Origin: Candidatus Obscuribacterales bacterium
Lineage (GTDB): Bacteria; Cyanobacteriota; Vampirovibrionia; Obscuribacterales; Obscuribacteraceae
NCBI GenBank assembly: GCA_949127735.1
Contig: CASBPX010000086.1
Coordinates: forward strand, 1 to 41,197
Length of the DNA: 41,197 nucleotides
Direction of reading: 5' to 3'
Positions 1 through 8,610 of this stretch are shown piece after piece. Each line of letters opens with the position of its first letter. Within the stretch, counting starts at the first letter, position 1. Made by a program: the position numbers and the translations under genes. The notes under the pieces were generated by a model. It did no database searches, had not been told where the DNA came from, and saw only the letters and a program-made list of their open reading frames with translations.

Positions 1-70
1 CCCACCTTACTCTGATCCCAATTCCATTTAGACGATTGTTGTAGCTTTGTTTAAAATCGGCTAACCTTCC

Positions 71-99
71 AAGGAGCAAAAGTTGACTAAAATAGTCAA
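71..99 (+). promoter_or_regulatory. Shine-Dalgarno-like AAGGAG and short inverted repeat in a leader
   Basis: AAGGAG (72-77 region) is followed by a perfect inverted repeat, TTGACTA at 83-89 and TAGTCAA at 93-99, separated by AAA. The strong ribosome-binding sequence sits about 6 nt before a TTG at 83 that opens a 33-codon frame overlapping the next gene out of frame. The main gene has its own weaker GGAG just before its GTG. It could be an operator, a leader peptide or coincidence. Confidence 0.25.
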
Positions 100-119
100 G
101 TGCTACTTCGGAGACCCTA

Positions 120-1412
120 GTGACAGCTCCTCCAGTCAAATCAGCTCCAAAATCGCTTGCAGTTCAGAACCGTCAACATCCTGAACTACTGCCTGAGCCT
201 AAATGGAAGAAGAGTGTTATCAAGCGCTCTCTGTTTTGTGCGCTTTCTATTTTTGCGGTGATTAACGTGGGCCTGGCTCAGTTTTCCGCTATGGAACAGC
301 GCAAAAGCGCTAAGGCGCCTGGCGGCGATTTCTGGACCAATCCGGTTCTAATTGATGCCGCTATTGCCGAGTTTAAGGCGCAAAAGCCGCCGGCGAAAGT
401 CGTTTTGCTTGGTTCGTCTCTGGTGATGTTTCCTTTTTGGGCCATGGACGCCAGTTTTGAGCATAAAATTAGCGACATCGCTCACTACCACAAATCAGCA
501 GCACTGGAAGCCGCTCTAGCTAAAAGCGGAGTTGGCCAGGTGCCTATATTTTCGCTGGCCAGCGCTGGTCAAATGAGCTCAGATACTTATTTGTACGTAA
601 ATGAGTTTCTCAAAGGCGACACCAAACCAGAAGTTTTAGTCTGGGGTATTGCCCCTCGTGATTTTTCCGATAGCAATGTCAAAACCCCCACGTCCACTGT
701 TTCTTTTCAGCAAATAGTGGGCCTGCAAAACTTTATTGCTTACAGTAAAACATTCATGCCTCGCTTTGAAGACAAAGCCGAATTTGTTGCTAATCACAGT
801 TGTTTTTTGTATGGCCGCCGCTGGCGTTTGCAAAAAGAAGTAGATAAGGGTATTGAGCGTGTCAGTCAGACAATCGCTCGCCTGGCCACTTTTGGCTCTG
901 CTAAGCCGGTAGAAAAAGCAGTTCAGTATGCTCCCGCTAAAGCTCAGTTAGCGGCGCCGATTAAGCGCGCCACTGCTGGTGGTGCTATCAGTTCTGCTGA
1001 AGCTAATGCACTTTTGTTTGCCGCCACTGTTGAACAACGCTGGAAAAGTAGTGCTAAAGAATACGCCGGCCGTTATAAAGGTATTGCCGATCGTGATTTG
1101 ACTGTGCAAATGGCGTGTCTCGATAAGACACTAAAAATTTGCCAAGATCGCGGCATCAAAGTTGTAATAGTAAATATGCCTTTGACAGCTAGCAATCAAA
1201 AGCTTATGCCTGAAGGTTTTTACAACAGATTTTCGGCTGAAGTAGTGAAGACTACCGCCAAGTACAGTAACGCCGTTACCTACTTAGACGCCAGTCATAA
1301 TGCGGTTTTTGACGATAGTGATTATTGGGATACCGTGCACATGAATCATAAAGGCGGCGCGAAACTACTAACTGAAATTGTGCCGACTATAAAAGGCTAT
1401 TTGTTGAAGTAA
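120..1412 (+). CDS. DltD-like SGNH/GDSL-fold membrane-anchored protein
   Basis: The 430-aa product has a basic N-terminus, one membrane segment at about residues 35-53 and a long extracytoplasmic domain. That domain shows a GSS block at residues 98-100, where SGNH enzymes carry the nucleophilic serine. Near the C-terminus the segment DTVHMNHKGG fits the Asp-x-x-His catalytic block V. Proteins of this layout (DltD, AlgX/DUF1574 relatives) usually work with an MBOAT O-acyltransferase to move or remove acyl groups on cell-surface polymers; any MBOAT partner would lie left of the window. The start is GTG at 120, preceded by GGAG. The stop overlaps the following ATG (TAATG), so the two genes are probably co-translated. 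The SGNH assignment is by motif; the substrate is unknown. Confidence 0.6.
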   Translation: MTAPPVKSAPKSLAVQNRQHPELLPEPKWKKSVIKRSLFCALSIFAVINVGLAQFSAMEQRKSAKAPGGDFWTNPVLIDAAIAEFKAQKPPAKVVLLGSSLVMFPFWAMDASFEHKISDIAHYHKSAALEAALAKSGVGQVPIFSLASAGQMSSDTYLYVNEFLKGDTKPEVLVWGIAPRDFSDSNVKTPTSTVSFQQIVGLQNFIAYSKTFMPRFEDKAEFVANHSCFLYGRRWRLQKEVDKGIERVSQTIARLATFGSAKPVEKAVQYAPAKAQLAAPIKRATAGGAISSAEANALLFAATVEQRWKSSAKEYAGRYKGIADRDLTVQMACLDKTLKICQDRGIKVVIVNMPLTASNQKLMPEGFYNRFSAEVVKTTAKYSNAVTYLDASHNAVFDDSDYWDTVHMNHKGGAKLLTEIVPTIKGYLLK

Positions 1413-1621
1413 TGAAGAAGAAAATTGTACCGATTATTCTTTTCCTCGTCGGTTGTTCATGCTTTGCTATCGCGCATTTTCTCGCCAATTCAGCTGAAGA
1501 ACATGATGCCATAGGTGGTATCACCAATCTTATTTATAATGGTGGCGGCTGCGTCATAATTATCTTGTCTATAATTATGTTTTTCAATACTGGAGATGAC
1601 GAAGACGAAGAACAGGGCTAG
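1412..1621 (+). CDS. Small two-span membrane protein with acidic tail
   Basis: The 69-aa product starts with a KKK basic head, has a hydrophobic span at about residues 4-25 and a second at about 42-58, and ends in a very acidic tail (GDDEDEEQG). Its ATG overlaps the stop of the SGNH-like gene by one base, so expression is probably coupled and the protein may assist or anchor that enzyme. I do not recognise a family. The coding call rests on the coupling and the clean membrane topology. Confidence 0.55.
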   Translation: MKKKIVPIILFLVGCSCFAIAHFLANSAEEHDAIGGITNLIYNGGGCVIIILSIIMFFNTGDDEDEEQG

Positions 1622-1641
1622 TTAGTAAGTAAGGCCGTCAG

Positions 1642-2892
1642 TCAGAGCTGTTTCGTTTTCGCTAGACTTTCAATGGCATCTGCGCCGATTGCGGTGGCAG
1701 ACTGTGCTTTGTCTATCTGTGCCTTCGCTTCCCGGCAGGCAAGTTCAACTGCTTTGCTATTTTTCAATTCGCTCAGAGTTCTTGCCCACTCGTCATGGTT
1801 GAGATTCCTGAGTTCACGAGCCACGCCCAGTCTTCGTAGACGGAAGGCATTGTCAAATTGATCGTGGGCAAAGGGAGTAACCAGCTGTGGCACTCCGGCA
1901 GCGAGACCCTGGATGCTAGTTCCTATGCCACCATGGTGCTGAACCATCAATGCTCGAGGAAAAAGCATTGAAAATGGTGCGTACTGAATGTGCAAAATTG
2001 TTGAGGGTAGGTCTTGCGGAATCTGTTCCGGAAAAGCCGATACCAGTATGGCACGCAGCCCAATCTTTTGAGCGGCTGCCATGGCGGTTGCGAAATGCTC
2101 TTTTGCATGTGCCATGGCGGAACCGGCTGTGAATACTACCGGAGGTTCTCCTGCCCGCAAAAATGCTTCAAGCTCAAGAGTGAGGGTTTGATCTTCTGGG
2201 CGATCATAAACAGGAAAACCGGTAAGCACTATATTCGGTGGCCAGTCTGGTTGAGGTTTCGCATACCAATCGGGGAATGCTCCAATTACTTGATCGCTGG
2301 AATGCATCCACTGGCGCATAACACTCCTGGTTGGAGGTAGGCCGTTTTGTTTTCTAATTTGATTGAGATCGTTTAGACAAGTTTGGTCTAACCAAAACTT
2401 ATCGATGGCAGACATGGCCAGATGCTTTACCGGTAAAGGTAAGTGCGGAAAAAATGGCAGGCCAGGCATGGCCATGGGATCGCAGGCAGAAATGATACAG
2501 CTTGGGGCAAGGTGAATTGTGGAGCCTCGCCTGTGGTGCTTCTCCTGAATCATGCGACTACCGAATGCCAGAGTGGACCCGACTAGCACCGTATCTGGTC
2601 TTAAATGCTTTTCTATCAGGTCAACGCTCATCTGAAGGCTTGCTTTCTCGCTTCGCCAAACCGCCTGAAAGGCTGTTGGCGGATTCCAGAGCTCGGGGTC
2701 AGCCACCGCTTTCAGGTACAGGTCTGCGCCACCAAGGGCGAAAAAATTAAGACCCGCTTTTTTTACTTTGTCTTCGAAATAGCCGTTGGCGATGAAGTCG
2801 ACTTCGTGACCGCGATGATCAAGTTCGCACGCGTACATGAGCATGGGATTGATATCGCCGGCGCTACCGATGGCCGTGACTATGACGTGCAT
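1642..2892 (-). CDS. GT1-family glycosyltransferase (MGT/UGT-like)
   Basis: The 416-aa protein has the two-Rossmann-domain GT-B layout. The N-terminal acceptor domain begins with a VIVTAIGSAGDINPML stretch typical of sterol, macrolide and rhamnolipid glycosyltransferases. The C-terminal donor domain carries the UGT signature region QHHGGIGTSIQGLAAGVPQL followed by PFAHDQFDNAFRL, which binds the nucleotide sugar. Such enzymes move a sugar from UDP- or dTDP-sugar onto a lipid or small hydrophobic acceptor. No signal peptide is seen, so it should act at the cytoplasmic face. It converges on the preceding plus-strand pair with a 20-bp gap. The acceptor cannot be read from sequence. Confidence 0.85.
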   Translation of the reverse strand: MHVIVTAIGSAGDINPMLMYACELDHRGHEVDFIANGYFEDKVKKAGLNFFALGGADLYLKAVADPELWNPPTAFQAVWRSEKASLQMSVDLIEKHLRPDTVLVGSTLAFGSRMIQEKHHRRGSTIHLAPSCIISACDPMAMPGLPFFPHLPLPVKHLAMSAIDKFWLDQTCLNDLNQIRKQNGLPPTRSVMRQWMHSSDQVIGAFPDWYAKPQPDWPPNIVLTGFPVYDRPEDQTLTLELEAFLRAGEPPVVFTAGSAMAHAKEHFATAMAAAQKIGLRAILVSAFPEQIPQDLPSTILHIQYAPFSMLFPRALMVQHHGGIGTSIQGLAAGVPQLVTPFAHDQFDNAFRLRRLGVARELRNLNHDEWARTLSELKNSKAVELACREAKAQIDKAQSATAIGADAIESLAKTKQL

Positions 2893-2913
2893 TGTTGACT
2901 CATGACGTTCAAA

Positions 2914-3921
2914 CTATTCGCTGGCTGTAATGGCAACAATGCGATCGCCTATGGCAATGCGCTGTACAACTTCCATGCCTTGCACTACGCCACCAAAAAC
3001 GGTGTACTGGCTGTCAAGCTGTCTTTTTGGCCCCAGTGTAATATAAAACTGGCAGCTGGCTGAATCACGATTGTTTGGTTGTCTGGCCATTGCCACCACC
3101 CCTGGTGCATTATGGCTGGCCATTGGAGAAGTTTCAAGCGGCAAAAAGCGCGGTGCTGTTTGCCCGCGGGGAATATAATTGCCTGTGCCGTTGCCGTTGG
3201 GGCAACCACCCTGCACCACAAAACCAGGTTCGACGCGGTGAAAAGTCAGGCCGTTATAAAAGCCAGATCTGACCATTTCTAAAAATGCTTTGCAGGTAAT
3301 TGGTGCCACTTGTCTGAACAGGCGAATGGTGATGTTGCCTTTGCTGGTTTGCACAGTCACCACCGGGTCGTTATTAGGCTGACCCTGACCTTGATTTTGT
3401 ACCTGGCCCTGAGCTTGCAGCTGTCTTTGCAATGGTGTGCCAGGTGGAGGTGGTGCTTGCCCTGGTTGTAAAAACGCCGACGAACCGGCTGGCGGGCCGC
3501 CAGCTTGCTGACCGGCACCAGCTTGTGGATAGCCCGGAATTGAACCGGCACCACCAGGAGCACCTGAGCCGCGACCAGGAATACTGGTACCTGGTGGCAG
3601 CCTCATTCGATCTACATTTTTCATGTATGGACTGGGCTGATTGGGATTGTTCATGCCTGGGGCTCCAGGTGCAAAACCAGCTGCGGCGTTGCCCTGGCTA
3701 ACCTGGCCGGGCACAAAGCCACCAGGGTTGACCTGCTGGGTCGCATTGTTAAAAACCGGAGCCGCTGCTGCAGCAGGTCTATAAGCGGGCAGGGTAATTT
3801 CAGGCGGCACAAAATCAGGATTAGTTTCACCGGCGCAAGCAGCGTTCGGCAAAACTACGGCCAGGCCTAAAGTTAAAGCCAGGCATTTGATGATCGATTT
3901 TAGTGACGCACTTTTGAACAT
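2914..3921 (-). CDS. Secreted cyclophilin-type peptidyl-prolyl cis-trans isomerase
   Basis: A signal peptide (basic head, hydrophobic core ending near NAACAG) is followed by about 160 residues rich in Pro, Gly, Gln and Ala, then a cyclophilin domain over roughly the last 145 residues. The domain contains FHRVEPGFVVQGG (catalytic Arg and substrate-binding Phe/Gln), the AMARQPNNRDSASCQFYITL block and the TVFGGVVQGMEVV end, all diagnostic of cyclophilins. It should catalyse prolyl isomerisation in the periplasm or at the surface, with the low-complexity region as a linker. The chosen ATG gives a normal signal peptide. An in-frame ATG at 3942 would add seven hydrophobic residues, but a TATATT-like -10 lies between the two. 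NagB is transcribed from the same strand just upstream. Confidence 0.85.
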   Translation of the reverse strand: MFKSASLKSIIKCLALTLGLAVVLPNAACAGETNPDFVPPEITLPAYRPAAAAAPVFNNATQQVNPGGFVPGQVSQGNAAAGFAPGAPGMNNPNQPSPYMKNVDRMRLPPGTSIPGRGSGAPGGAGSIPGYPQAGAGQQAGGPPAGSSAFLQPGQAPPPPGTPLQRQLQAQGQVQNQGQGQPNNDPVVTVQTSKGNITIRLFRQVAPITCKAFLEMVRSGFYNGLTFHRVEPGFVVQGGCPNGNGTGNYIPRGQTAPRFLPLETSPMASHNAPGVVAMARQPNNRDSASCQFYITLGPKRQLDSQYTVFGGVVQGMEVVQRIAIGDRIVAITASE

Positions 3922-3960
3922 AATAAACCACAATATAATCATTACATTCTATCTGTTTAT

Positions 3961-4698
3961 TTATTCTTGTGCGGCTTGTGCCGATTGACCGGCAAAGCTT
4001 TTTTCAAAACCAAAGTCTGTCCAGACGTCAACCAGGCCATGATTTTGCAGGTAAGAGGCAGGCACATCCTCGCCTATGGCGCCGGTAAATGCGCGTTCGA
4101 TGATTGAGCGTTTCTTTTCGCCTGAAGCCATAAGAATGATGCGCCGGCTGTCAAAAATAGTCTGCAGGCCCATGGTAATTCCCGTGCGCGGCACAGCTTC
4201 AAGGCTGCCAAAAGCCTCCTGATTGGCCACTCTGGTTGATTCAGCTAACCAGGTGCAATGGGTCCAGCTGGCCAGGGCCGTACCGGGTTCGTTAAAGGCT
4301 ATATGACCGTTGCTACCGATGCCTAAAATGGTTAGATCGAGTCCACCGCAACTGGCAATCACTTGATCATAATCTTCTGATTGGCTGGGATTCAGGCGAT
4401 TCGGCAAGGGCAAATTGGTCTGGTCATAGAGATGATTTTCTAGAAAAGCCTGAAATGAGCGCTGATGCTCTACGTCGAGATAGTCATCGAGGGCAAAACA
4501 CTGCACCCCTGACCAGTCTATGGGAGGGGCATCTCTATCGAGATCTTCTTCGCCGCCATGTGACCAGTTGGCCAATATTTTATAAGTCAGTAAAGGCGTG
4601 TGGCCTGTGGGCAGACCCAGGTTGCTGTTTGGCTTAAGTCGAATTTGATCGGCTATCGCTCTGGCCACCCGGCGACTAAGTTGCTCATAAGATTCCAT
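3961..4698 (-). CDS. nagB: Glucosamine-6-phosphate deaminase
   Basis: The 245-aa protein converts glucosamine 6-phosphate to fructose 6-phosphate and ammonia, linking amino-sugar recycling to glycolysis. Visible family motifs are the phosphate loop GLPTGHTPL near residues 28-36, FALDDYLDV (catalytic Asp of the enolisation step) and GIGSNGHIAFNEPG, which holds the Asn/His/Glu ring-opening residues. It is a little shorter than the 266-aa E. coli enzyme, and its C-terminus lacks the usual allosteric extension, so GlcNAc-6-P activation may be absent. It ends 18 bp before the cyclophilin gene on the same strand and starts head-to-head with the metalloprotease gene. No nagA or PTS gene is nearby. 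Confidence 0.88.
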   Translation of the reverse strand: MESYEQLSRRVARAIADQIRLKPNSNLGLPTGHTPLLTYKILANWSHGGEEDLDRDAPPIDWSGVQCFALDDYLDVEHQRSFQAFLENHLYDQTNLPLPNRLNPSQSEDYDQVIASCGGLDLTILGIGSNGHIAFNEPGTALASWTHCTWLAESTRVANQEAFGSLEAVPRTGITMGLQTIFDSRRIILMASGEKKRSIIERAFTGAIGEDVPASYLQNHGLVDVWTDFGFEKSFAGQSAQAAQE

Positions 4699-4744
4699 AT
4701 TGGCGCTCTGTCTCGGCGTGTTTTATCATTGGATAGGTGCGGGT

Positions 4745-5716
4745 ATGAGTGATAAAGACCACTTATTACCGATTACTAGCAATGTATTACCCCATTTAGT
4801 CGGACTTTGCCACTCCTTGCAACTGTTTAGCAAAAATCGCTCAAGCAAAATTATGTTCAGCTTCGCCGCTGCGGTGACTTTATGGCTGCCGACGGCTACA
4901 TCATTACTAACGCTTTCGCCTGCCCAGGCGCAGACTCGTAAATTGCAACGGGCGACCTTTCAGAGCTTTGCCAATCCGGGCGGCAATCAGAGCCAGTTAC
5001 AGCCTTCCATGGGTCTGCACCTTACCGAAGGTATGGACCGCAAACCAGGCACCAATTCGCAAGCTTATCCACCAGGAGAACCCAGTTTGAAAATGGGTCT
5101 GGTGCGCTGGGAAAATCGCAAGATGCCAATCAAAATTTGGATTAGCCCTGGTCTGAAGCTCCCTGAATTGCCTTTCAGCGAATTGCAAAAAGTACGCCCA
5201 GATCAAGTTTATGATTTGCTCTGCCAGCCTGACGGTTTCAGTCAGTTGGAAAAAGCACCACAGTGGACCGAGGAGACAAATTTTCAAGTCGCCACGGGTA
5301 TCGAGCAGTGGCGCCAGTTTGAGCGCGAGGGTATTTTCAGTTTTGGTTTCGTAGACGACCCTAAGCAAGCCCAGATACTGGTATTTTTTGTTGATGCATT
5401 TCGTGATAGCACCACTCCTGGTGGCATTATGGTCGGTGGAAATACTTGTGCTCAGGTTTATCCTTTTGAACAAGCACAACGAGTTAATATTCAGCAGAAA
5501 CCTGTGATCATCGAACTTTCTACTCTGGTTGATTCTACTCCAGAAAAAATGATCGGCGCCACAGCTCACGAGTTTGGCCATGCTCTCGGCATTAAGGCTC
5601 ATAGCCCCTATCGCGATGACATCATGCATGAAAATCGCGTGGTCAATGTGCTTTCTCCCGCTGACAAAAGCACTATCAGAAATCTCTATCGTAGTAAGCC
5701 CGCTTATGTCATGTAA
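4745..5716 (+). CDS. Secreted matrixin-like zinc metalloprotease
   Basis: The C-terminal part contains HEFGHALGIKAH, a perfect HExxHxxGxxxxH metzincin zinc site, followed eight residues later by the Met-turn DIMHEN. This is the active site of the matrixin/M10 group. A hydrophobic segment ending in SPAQAQ, about 50 residues in, looks like a signal peptide, so the enzyme is exported. The most upstream in-frame start is a TTG at 4700 abutting the divergent nagB start; the ATG at 4745, preceded by a GGATAGG stretch, seems better, and an ATG at 4853 would give a minimal signal peptide. There is no recognisable propeptide cysteine switch. Similar matrixin-like proteins occur in cyanobacteria; the substrate is unknown. 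Confidence 0.7.
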   Translation: MSDKDHLLPITSNVLPHLVGLCHSLQLFSKNRSSKIMFSFAAAVTLWLPTATSLLTLSPAQAQTRKLQRATFQSFANPGGNQSQLQPSMGLHLTEGMDRKPGTNSQAYPPGEPSLKMGLVRWENRKMPIKIWISPGLKLPELPFSELQKVRPDQVYDLLCQPDGFSQLEKAPQWTEETNFQVATGIEQWRQFEREGIFSFGFVDDPKQAQILVFFVDAFRDSTTPGGIMVGGNTCAQVYPFEQAQRVNIQQKPVIIELSTLVDSTPEKMIGATAHEFGHALGIKAHSPYRDDIMHENRVVNVLSPADKSTIRNLYRSKPAYVM

Positions 5717-5728
5717 TTTGAAATAGTT

Positions 5729-7093
5729 GTGAGCATCGACAAAATACCTGGTCAACATTTGAGCCTCATCGCGTTGCCTGCCGAGCAAAAAGAGCGGGTA
5801 ATTCTGGCTGTGGAAGACCTGGGTGGGCAGGTAACCGCCACCGATATTGCCATGAAAACAGGCTTACCCCTGCCGCAAGTCAATTTCGCTTTGCAGCAAA
5901 TCGCCTGTGATACAAGCAGCCACATGTTTGTTACCGAAGCCGGAGAAATTTGCTTCAAATTTGCCGACAACCTGGCCGATATCTATGCCGCTAAAGACAA
6001 GGCCCTGCGCCAGGTACAGATGGAGCGTGTGGCTCTTGATATAGCATTCTTTCTGGCACGTGTTTTGTTTGGCATTACTTTGCTTTATGCGATCTGGGAG
6101 TTTAAACCAGGTCATCCACGTTTGCTTGGATACTATGTGCTTTTGATTTTTGGTGGTGTCTGGCTGGAGCGGCAGTATGGTCAGCAGTTTCAGGAGAACG
6201 AGCCAAAAGAGAAATGGATGAGCCTGGCCGACGCCGTTGGCCTCGGTAATTTAACCAATATTTTTTCATGGCGCTATCGACACCGCAATCGCAAAATTGA
6301 GAATATTTGGGAATTGCTTAAGCCGGAAGACGAAGAACCAAAATACAACAAAGCATCATTTTTCAATGTCTGTTTTTCTTTTGTCTTCGGCGACGGCAAT
6401 GCTAATGATCGTTTTGAAGAACTACAGTGGCAGGTTGTAGCCGAAGTGATTCGCCAGAATAAAGGTGCGATAGTAGTCGAACAGCTGGCGCCTTATCTCT
6501 GCTGCCCGCCTGATGACGAAGATGCGATTCTGCCGGTTCTCGTGCGCTTCGGCGGCCAGCCTCATGTAATGGAAGACGGCAATCTGGTTTATCTTTTTCC
6601 TGAGTTGATGAAAAGTAAGGGTGCCGATTTTAAAATGCCACTTTTTCTCATCGAACGCAGTCGCAAATTTTCCGAGCTGCCGTTCACCTATATTGCACCA
6701 GTGTGGTTTGCCTCTACATTGATGTTGTTGGTTTCGTACTTTAATTTTCTCCACCCTGATTTTTTTGCCGGTCAGGTCGGCAGTATTTTGCCAGAGGGTT
6801 TCACCAACTGGCATTTCGTTTTGCCCTTTTCGCTATTTTTCCTGCTTATGCCGGCTGTGCGCTTCTTTGTAAGCTCCACGCACAACAGTGAAGTTGACGA
6901 GCGAAATAAGCTTCGTGCTTACTTCGCTGAAATGCTTGAGCATCCTGAGCCGCCACTGGCAGCCAAGCTGAACGCCAGTCGGCAATATCAGCTGGCAGAT
7001 AATCTCACCGACATCCGGGGCAAAGTCAGTTATTCCACTGAAAAGGATGTTCTCGACCAGGAGCCGAGCTGGTACTCGCAATACGAAAGATAG
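5729..7093 (+). CDS. Winged-helix-headed multi-span membrane protein, function unknown
   Basis: The 454-aa protein begins at GTG. The first ~90 residues look like a winged helix-turn-helix (alternating helices, with TDIAMKTGLPLPQVNFAL as a likely recognition region). Two membrane spans follow at about 105-150, then a soluble central part of about 170 residues with a second helix-rich repeat, then two more spans near 325-345 and 360-385 and a charged C-terminus. This order resembles an uncharacterised cyanobacterial/chloroplast family as I remember it, but I cannot confirm that. It lies 12 bp after the metalloprotease gene and 41 bp before kdsB on the same strand. No catalytic motif is visible, and the winged helices may mediate protein rather than DNA contacts. 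Confidence 0.6.
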   Translation: MSIDKIPGQHLSLIALPAEQKERVILAVEDLGGQVTATDIAMKTGLPLPQVNFALQQIACDTSSHMFVTEAGEICFKFADNLADIYAAKDKALRQVQMERVALDIAFFLARVLFGITLLYAIWEFKPGHPRLLGYYVLLIFGGVWLERQYGQQFQENEPKEKWMSLADAVGLGNLTNIFSWRYRHRNRKIENIWELLKPEDEEPKYNKASFFNVCFSFVFGDGNANDRFEELQWQVVAEVIRQNKGAIVVEQLAPYLCCPPDDEDAILPVLVRFGGQPHVMEDGNLVYLFPELMKSKGADFKMPLFLIERSRKFSELPFTYIAPVWFASTLMLLVSYFNFLHPDFFAGQVGSILPEGFTNWHFVLPFSLFFLLMPAVRFFVSSTHNSEVDERNKLRAYFAEMLEHPEPPLAAKLNASRQYQLADNLTDIRGKVSYSTEKDVLDQEPSWYSQYER

Positions 7094-7134
7094 AAAATGT
7101 TACTATCTAGGTCGGAATTCTTGCGGGGCATCTG

Positions 7135-7929
7135 GTGAAGTCAATAATTGTCATACCGGCGCGTTACGGCTCATCTAGATTTCCCGGCAAACCGCTGGCA
7201 CCAATCAGTGGCATGGCCATGATTGAGCGCACCTGGCGCATCGCCAAACAGGCAGCTGCCGATCAGGTAATCATTACTACTGATGACCTTCGCATCGAAG
7301 CGGCCGCTAAGAAATTTGGCGCAGAAGTCGTGCGAACCAGAGAGCAGTGCGCCAATGGCACAGAACGTGTCTTTGAGGCACTTACCAACATGAAAGCTAC
7401 CCCTGATGTGGTGCTCAATTTACAGGGCGATGCGGTTTTAACTCCACCATGGATTTTAGATAACATTATTGAAGCTATGCGTGCCGATTCATCTGTGCAA
7501 ATTGCTACACCCGCCACCAAAATGACTATGCCGCAATTTCAAGATCTGATCGGTCAAAAAGCGCAGGGTATTGTGGGTGGTACTCTGGTCGTTTTCGATA
7601 AAAAATTCAACGCCCTCTATTTTTCAAAGTCTCCTATTCCTTTCATTCGACCAGACGTGATTTCTGATGCGAAGGCTGATGTTCCTGTTTATCGCCACAT
7701 CGGGCTTTATGGTTATCGCTACTCAGCTCTCAAGCAATATCTTTCATTACCGCAGGGAATTTTAGAAAAAGTGGAAGGTCTGGAGCAGTTACGCGCGCTG
7801 GAGAACGGAGTGCCTATCAGGGTTGTGCTGGTAGACTACTTGGGCAGAACACACTGGTCTGTGGACAGCCCCGATGATATTGGAAGAGTAGAAAAAATTA
7901 TCGCCGCTCAGGGTGAGCTGTTTAGTTGA
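7135..7929 (+). CDS. kdsB: 3-deoxy-manno-octulosonate cytidylyltransferase (CMP-KDO synthetase)
   Basis: The 264-aa product starts at GTG with IIVIPARYGSSRFPGKPL, the CTP-binding signature of KdsB. Other family blocks are the ITTDD metal/nucleotide region, RTREQCANGTERV (the family S/NGTERV motif) and VLNLQGDAV. It activates KDO with CTP for inner-core lipopolysaccharide synthesis in the cytoplasm, which implies an outer membrane with KDO. The usual LQGDEP is LQGDAV here, a mild departure. The histidine phosphatase gene begins 15 bp downstream, and the P-loop kinase after that, suggesting a short operon. No kdsA, kdsC or kdsD is adjacent. Confidence 0.9.
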   Translation: MKSIIVIPARYGSSRFPGKPLAPISGMAMIERTWRIAKQAAADQVIITTDDLRIEAAAKKFGAEVVRTREQCANGTERVFEALTNMKATPDVVLNLQGDAVLTPPWILDNIIEAMRADSSVQIATPATKMTMPQFQDLIGQKAQGIVGGTLVVFDKKFNALYFSKSPIPFIRPDVISDAKADVPVYRHIGLYGYRYSALKQYLSLPQGILEKVEGLEQLRALENGVPIRVVLVDYLGRTHWSVDSPDDIGRVEKIIAAQGELFS

Positions 7930-7944
7930 GTACAGGAGTTTGTG

Positions 7945-8601
7945 ATGCGATTGATTTTGGCCAGGCACGGCAATACTTTCAGTGCTGGTGAAAAAGTGTT
8001 CTGGGTTGGCGGCAACAATGATTTGCCTCTGGTATCAGGCGGTATCACCCAAGCCGAGCGAGCCGGTCATGCTCTTGAAAATATCAATTTGGCAGCTGTA
8101 TATTGTGCACCGCTGTTGCGTACAAAACAGTTTGCCGAAATTGCGTTAAAAACTGCCGGCATCGATCTTCCAATTGAGGAAGATGTGCGTTTGAAAGAAA
8201 TTGATTATGGTCACTGGTGTGGTCAAACCGACGCCGAAATCGTAGAACAGTTTGGTGAAGGTGCACTTAAGGGTTGGGTGGAAAGCAGCGTTTGGCCCCA
8301 CGATGGTGGGTGGTCATCAGATGAAAACACTGTGCAAAAAGAAGTGGAAAGCTTCGTTCAAGAACTGACCGACAAATTTGGTCACCAGAGTGACGACAAC
8401 ATTTTGATCGTAAGCAGTAACGGCAAATTGAGATATTTTTTGCATCTTATTGTTGGTGAGTTTAATAAGCGCGTTCTGGATCATTCTTTTAAAGTGGCTA
8501 CCGGCCGCATTTGCGTGCTTGAGAGTGCAGACAACAATTTCAAACTGCATTTGTGGAATGCCGATCCGGAAAGTTTGAAAGAATTTGCTGCTGCCAAATA
8601 G
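7945..8601 (+). CDS. Histidine phosphatase superfamily protein
   Basis: The N-terminal LILARHGNT is the phosphohistidine motif (His8 as nucleophile). LRTKQFAEI and LKEIDYGHWCG match the substrate-binding and proton-donor regions of the phosphoglycerate-mutase/phosphatase branch. At the position of the second catalytic histidine the protein has VSSNGKLR instead of VSHGG-type sequence, so it may be a variant enzyme. The ATG at 7945 has AGGAG 6 nt upstream, better than the GTG one codon earlier. It is co-directional with kdsB and could act on a phosphosugar in that pathway, but this rests only on position. Confidence 0.8.
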   Translation: MRLILARHGNTFSAGEKVFWVGGNNDLPLVSGGITQAERAGHALENINLAAVYCAPLLRTKQFAEIALKTAGIDLPIEEDVRLKEIDYGHWCGQTDAEIVEQFGEGALKGWVESSVWPHDGGWSSDENTVQKEVESFVQELTDKFGHQSDDNILIVSSNGKLRYFLHLIVGEFNKRVLDHSFKVATGRICVLESADNNFKLHLWNADPESLKEFAAAK

Positions 8602-8610
8602 ATACTTGCT

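Noticed and set aside
4997-5788. 263-codon antisense frame over the metalloprotease gene
   Set aside because: The sense strand encodes an intact HExxHxxGxxxxH site and signal peptide; the antisense sequence shows no domain.
6422-6814. 130-codon antisense frame in the winged-helix membrane gene
   Set aside because: It is a shadow of a well-formed membrane protein gene with no promoter or domain.
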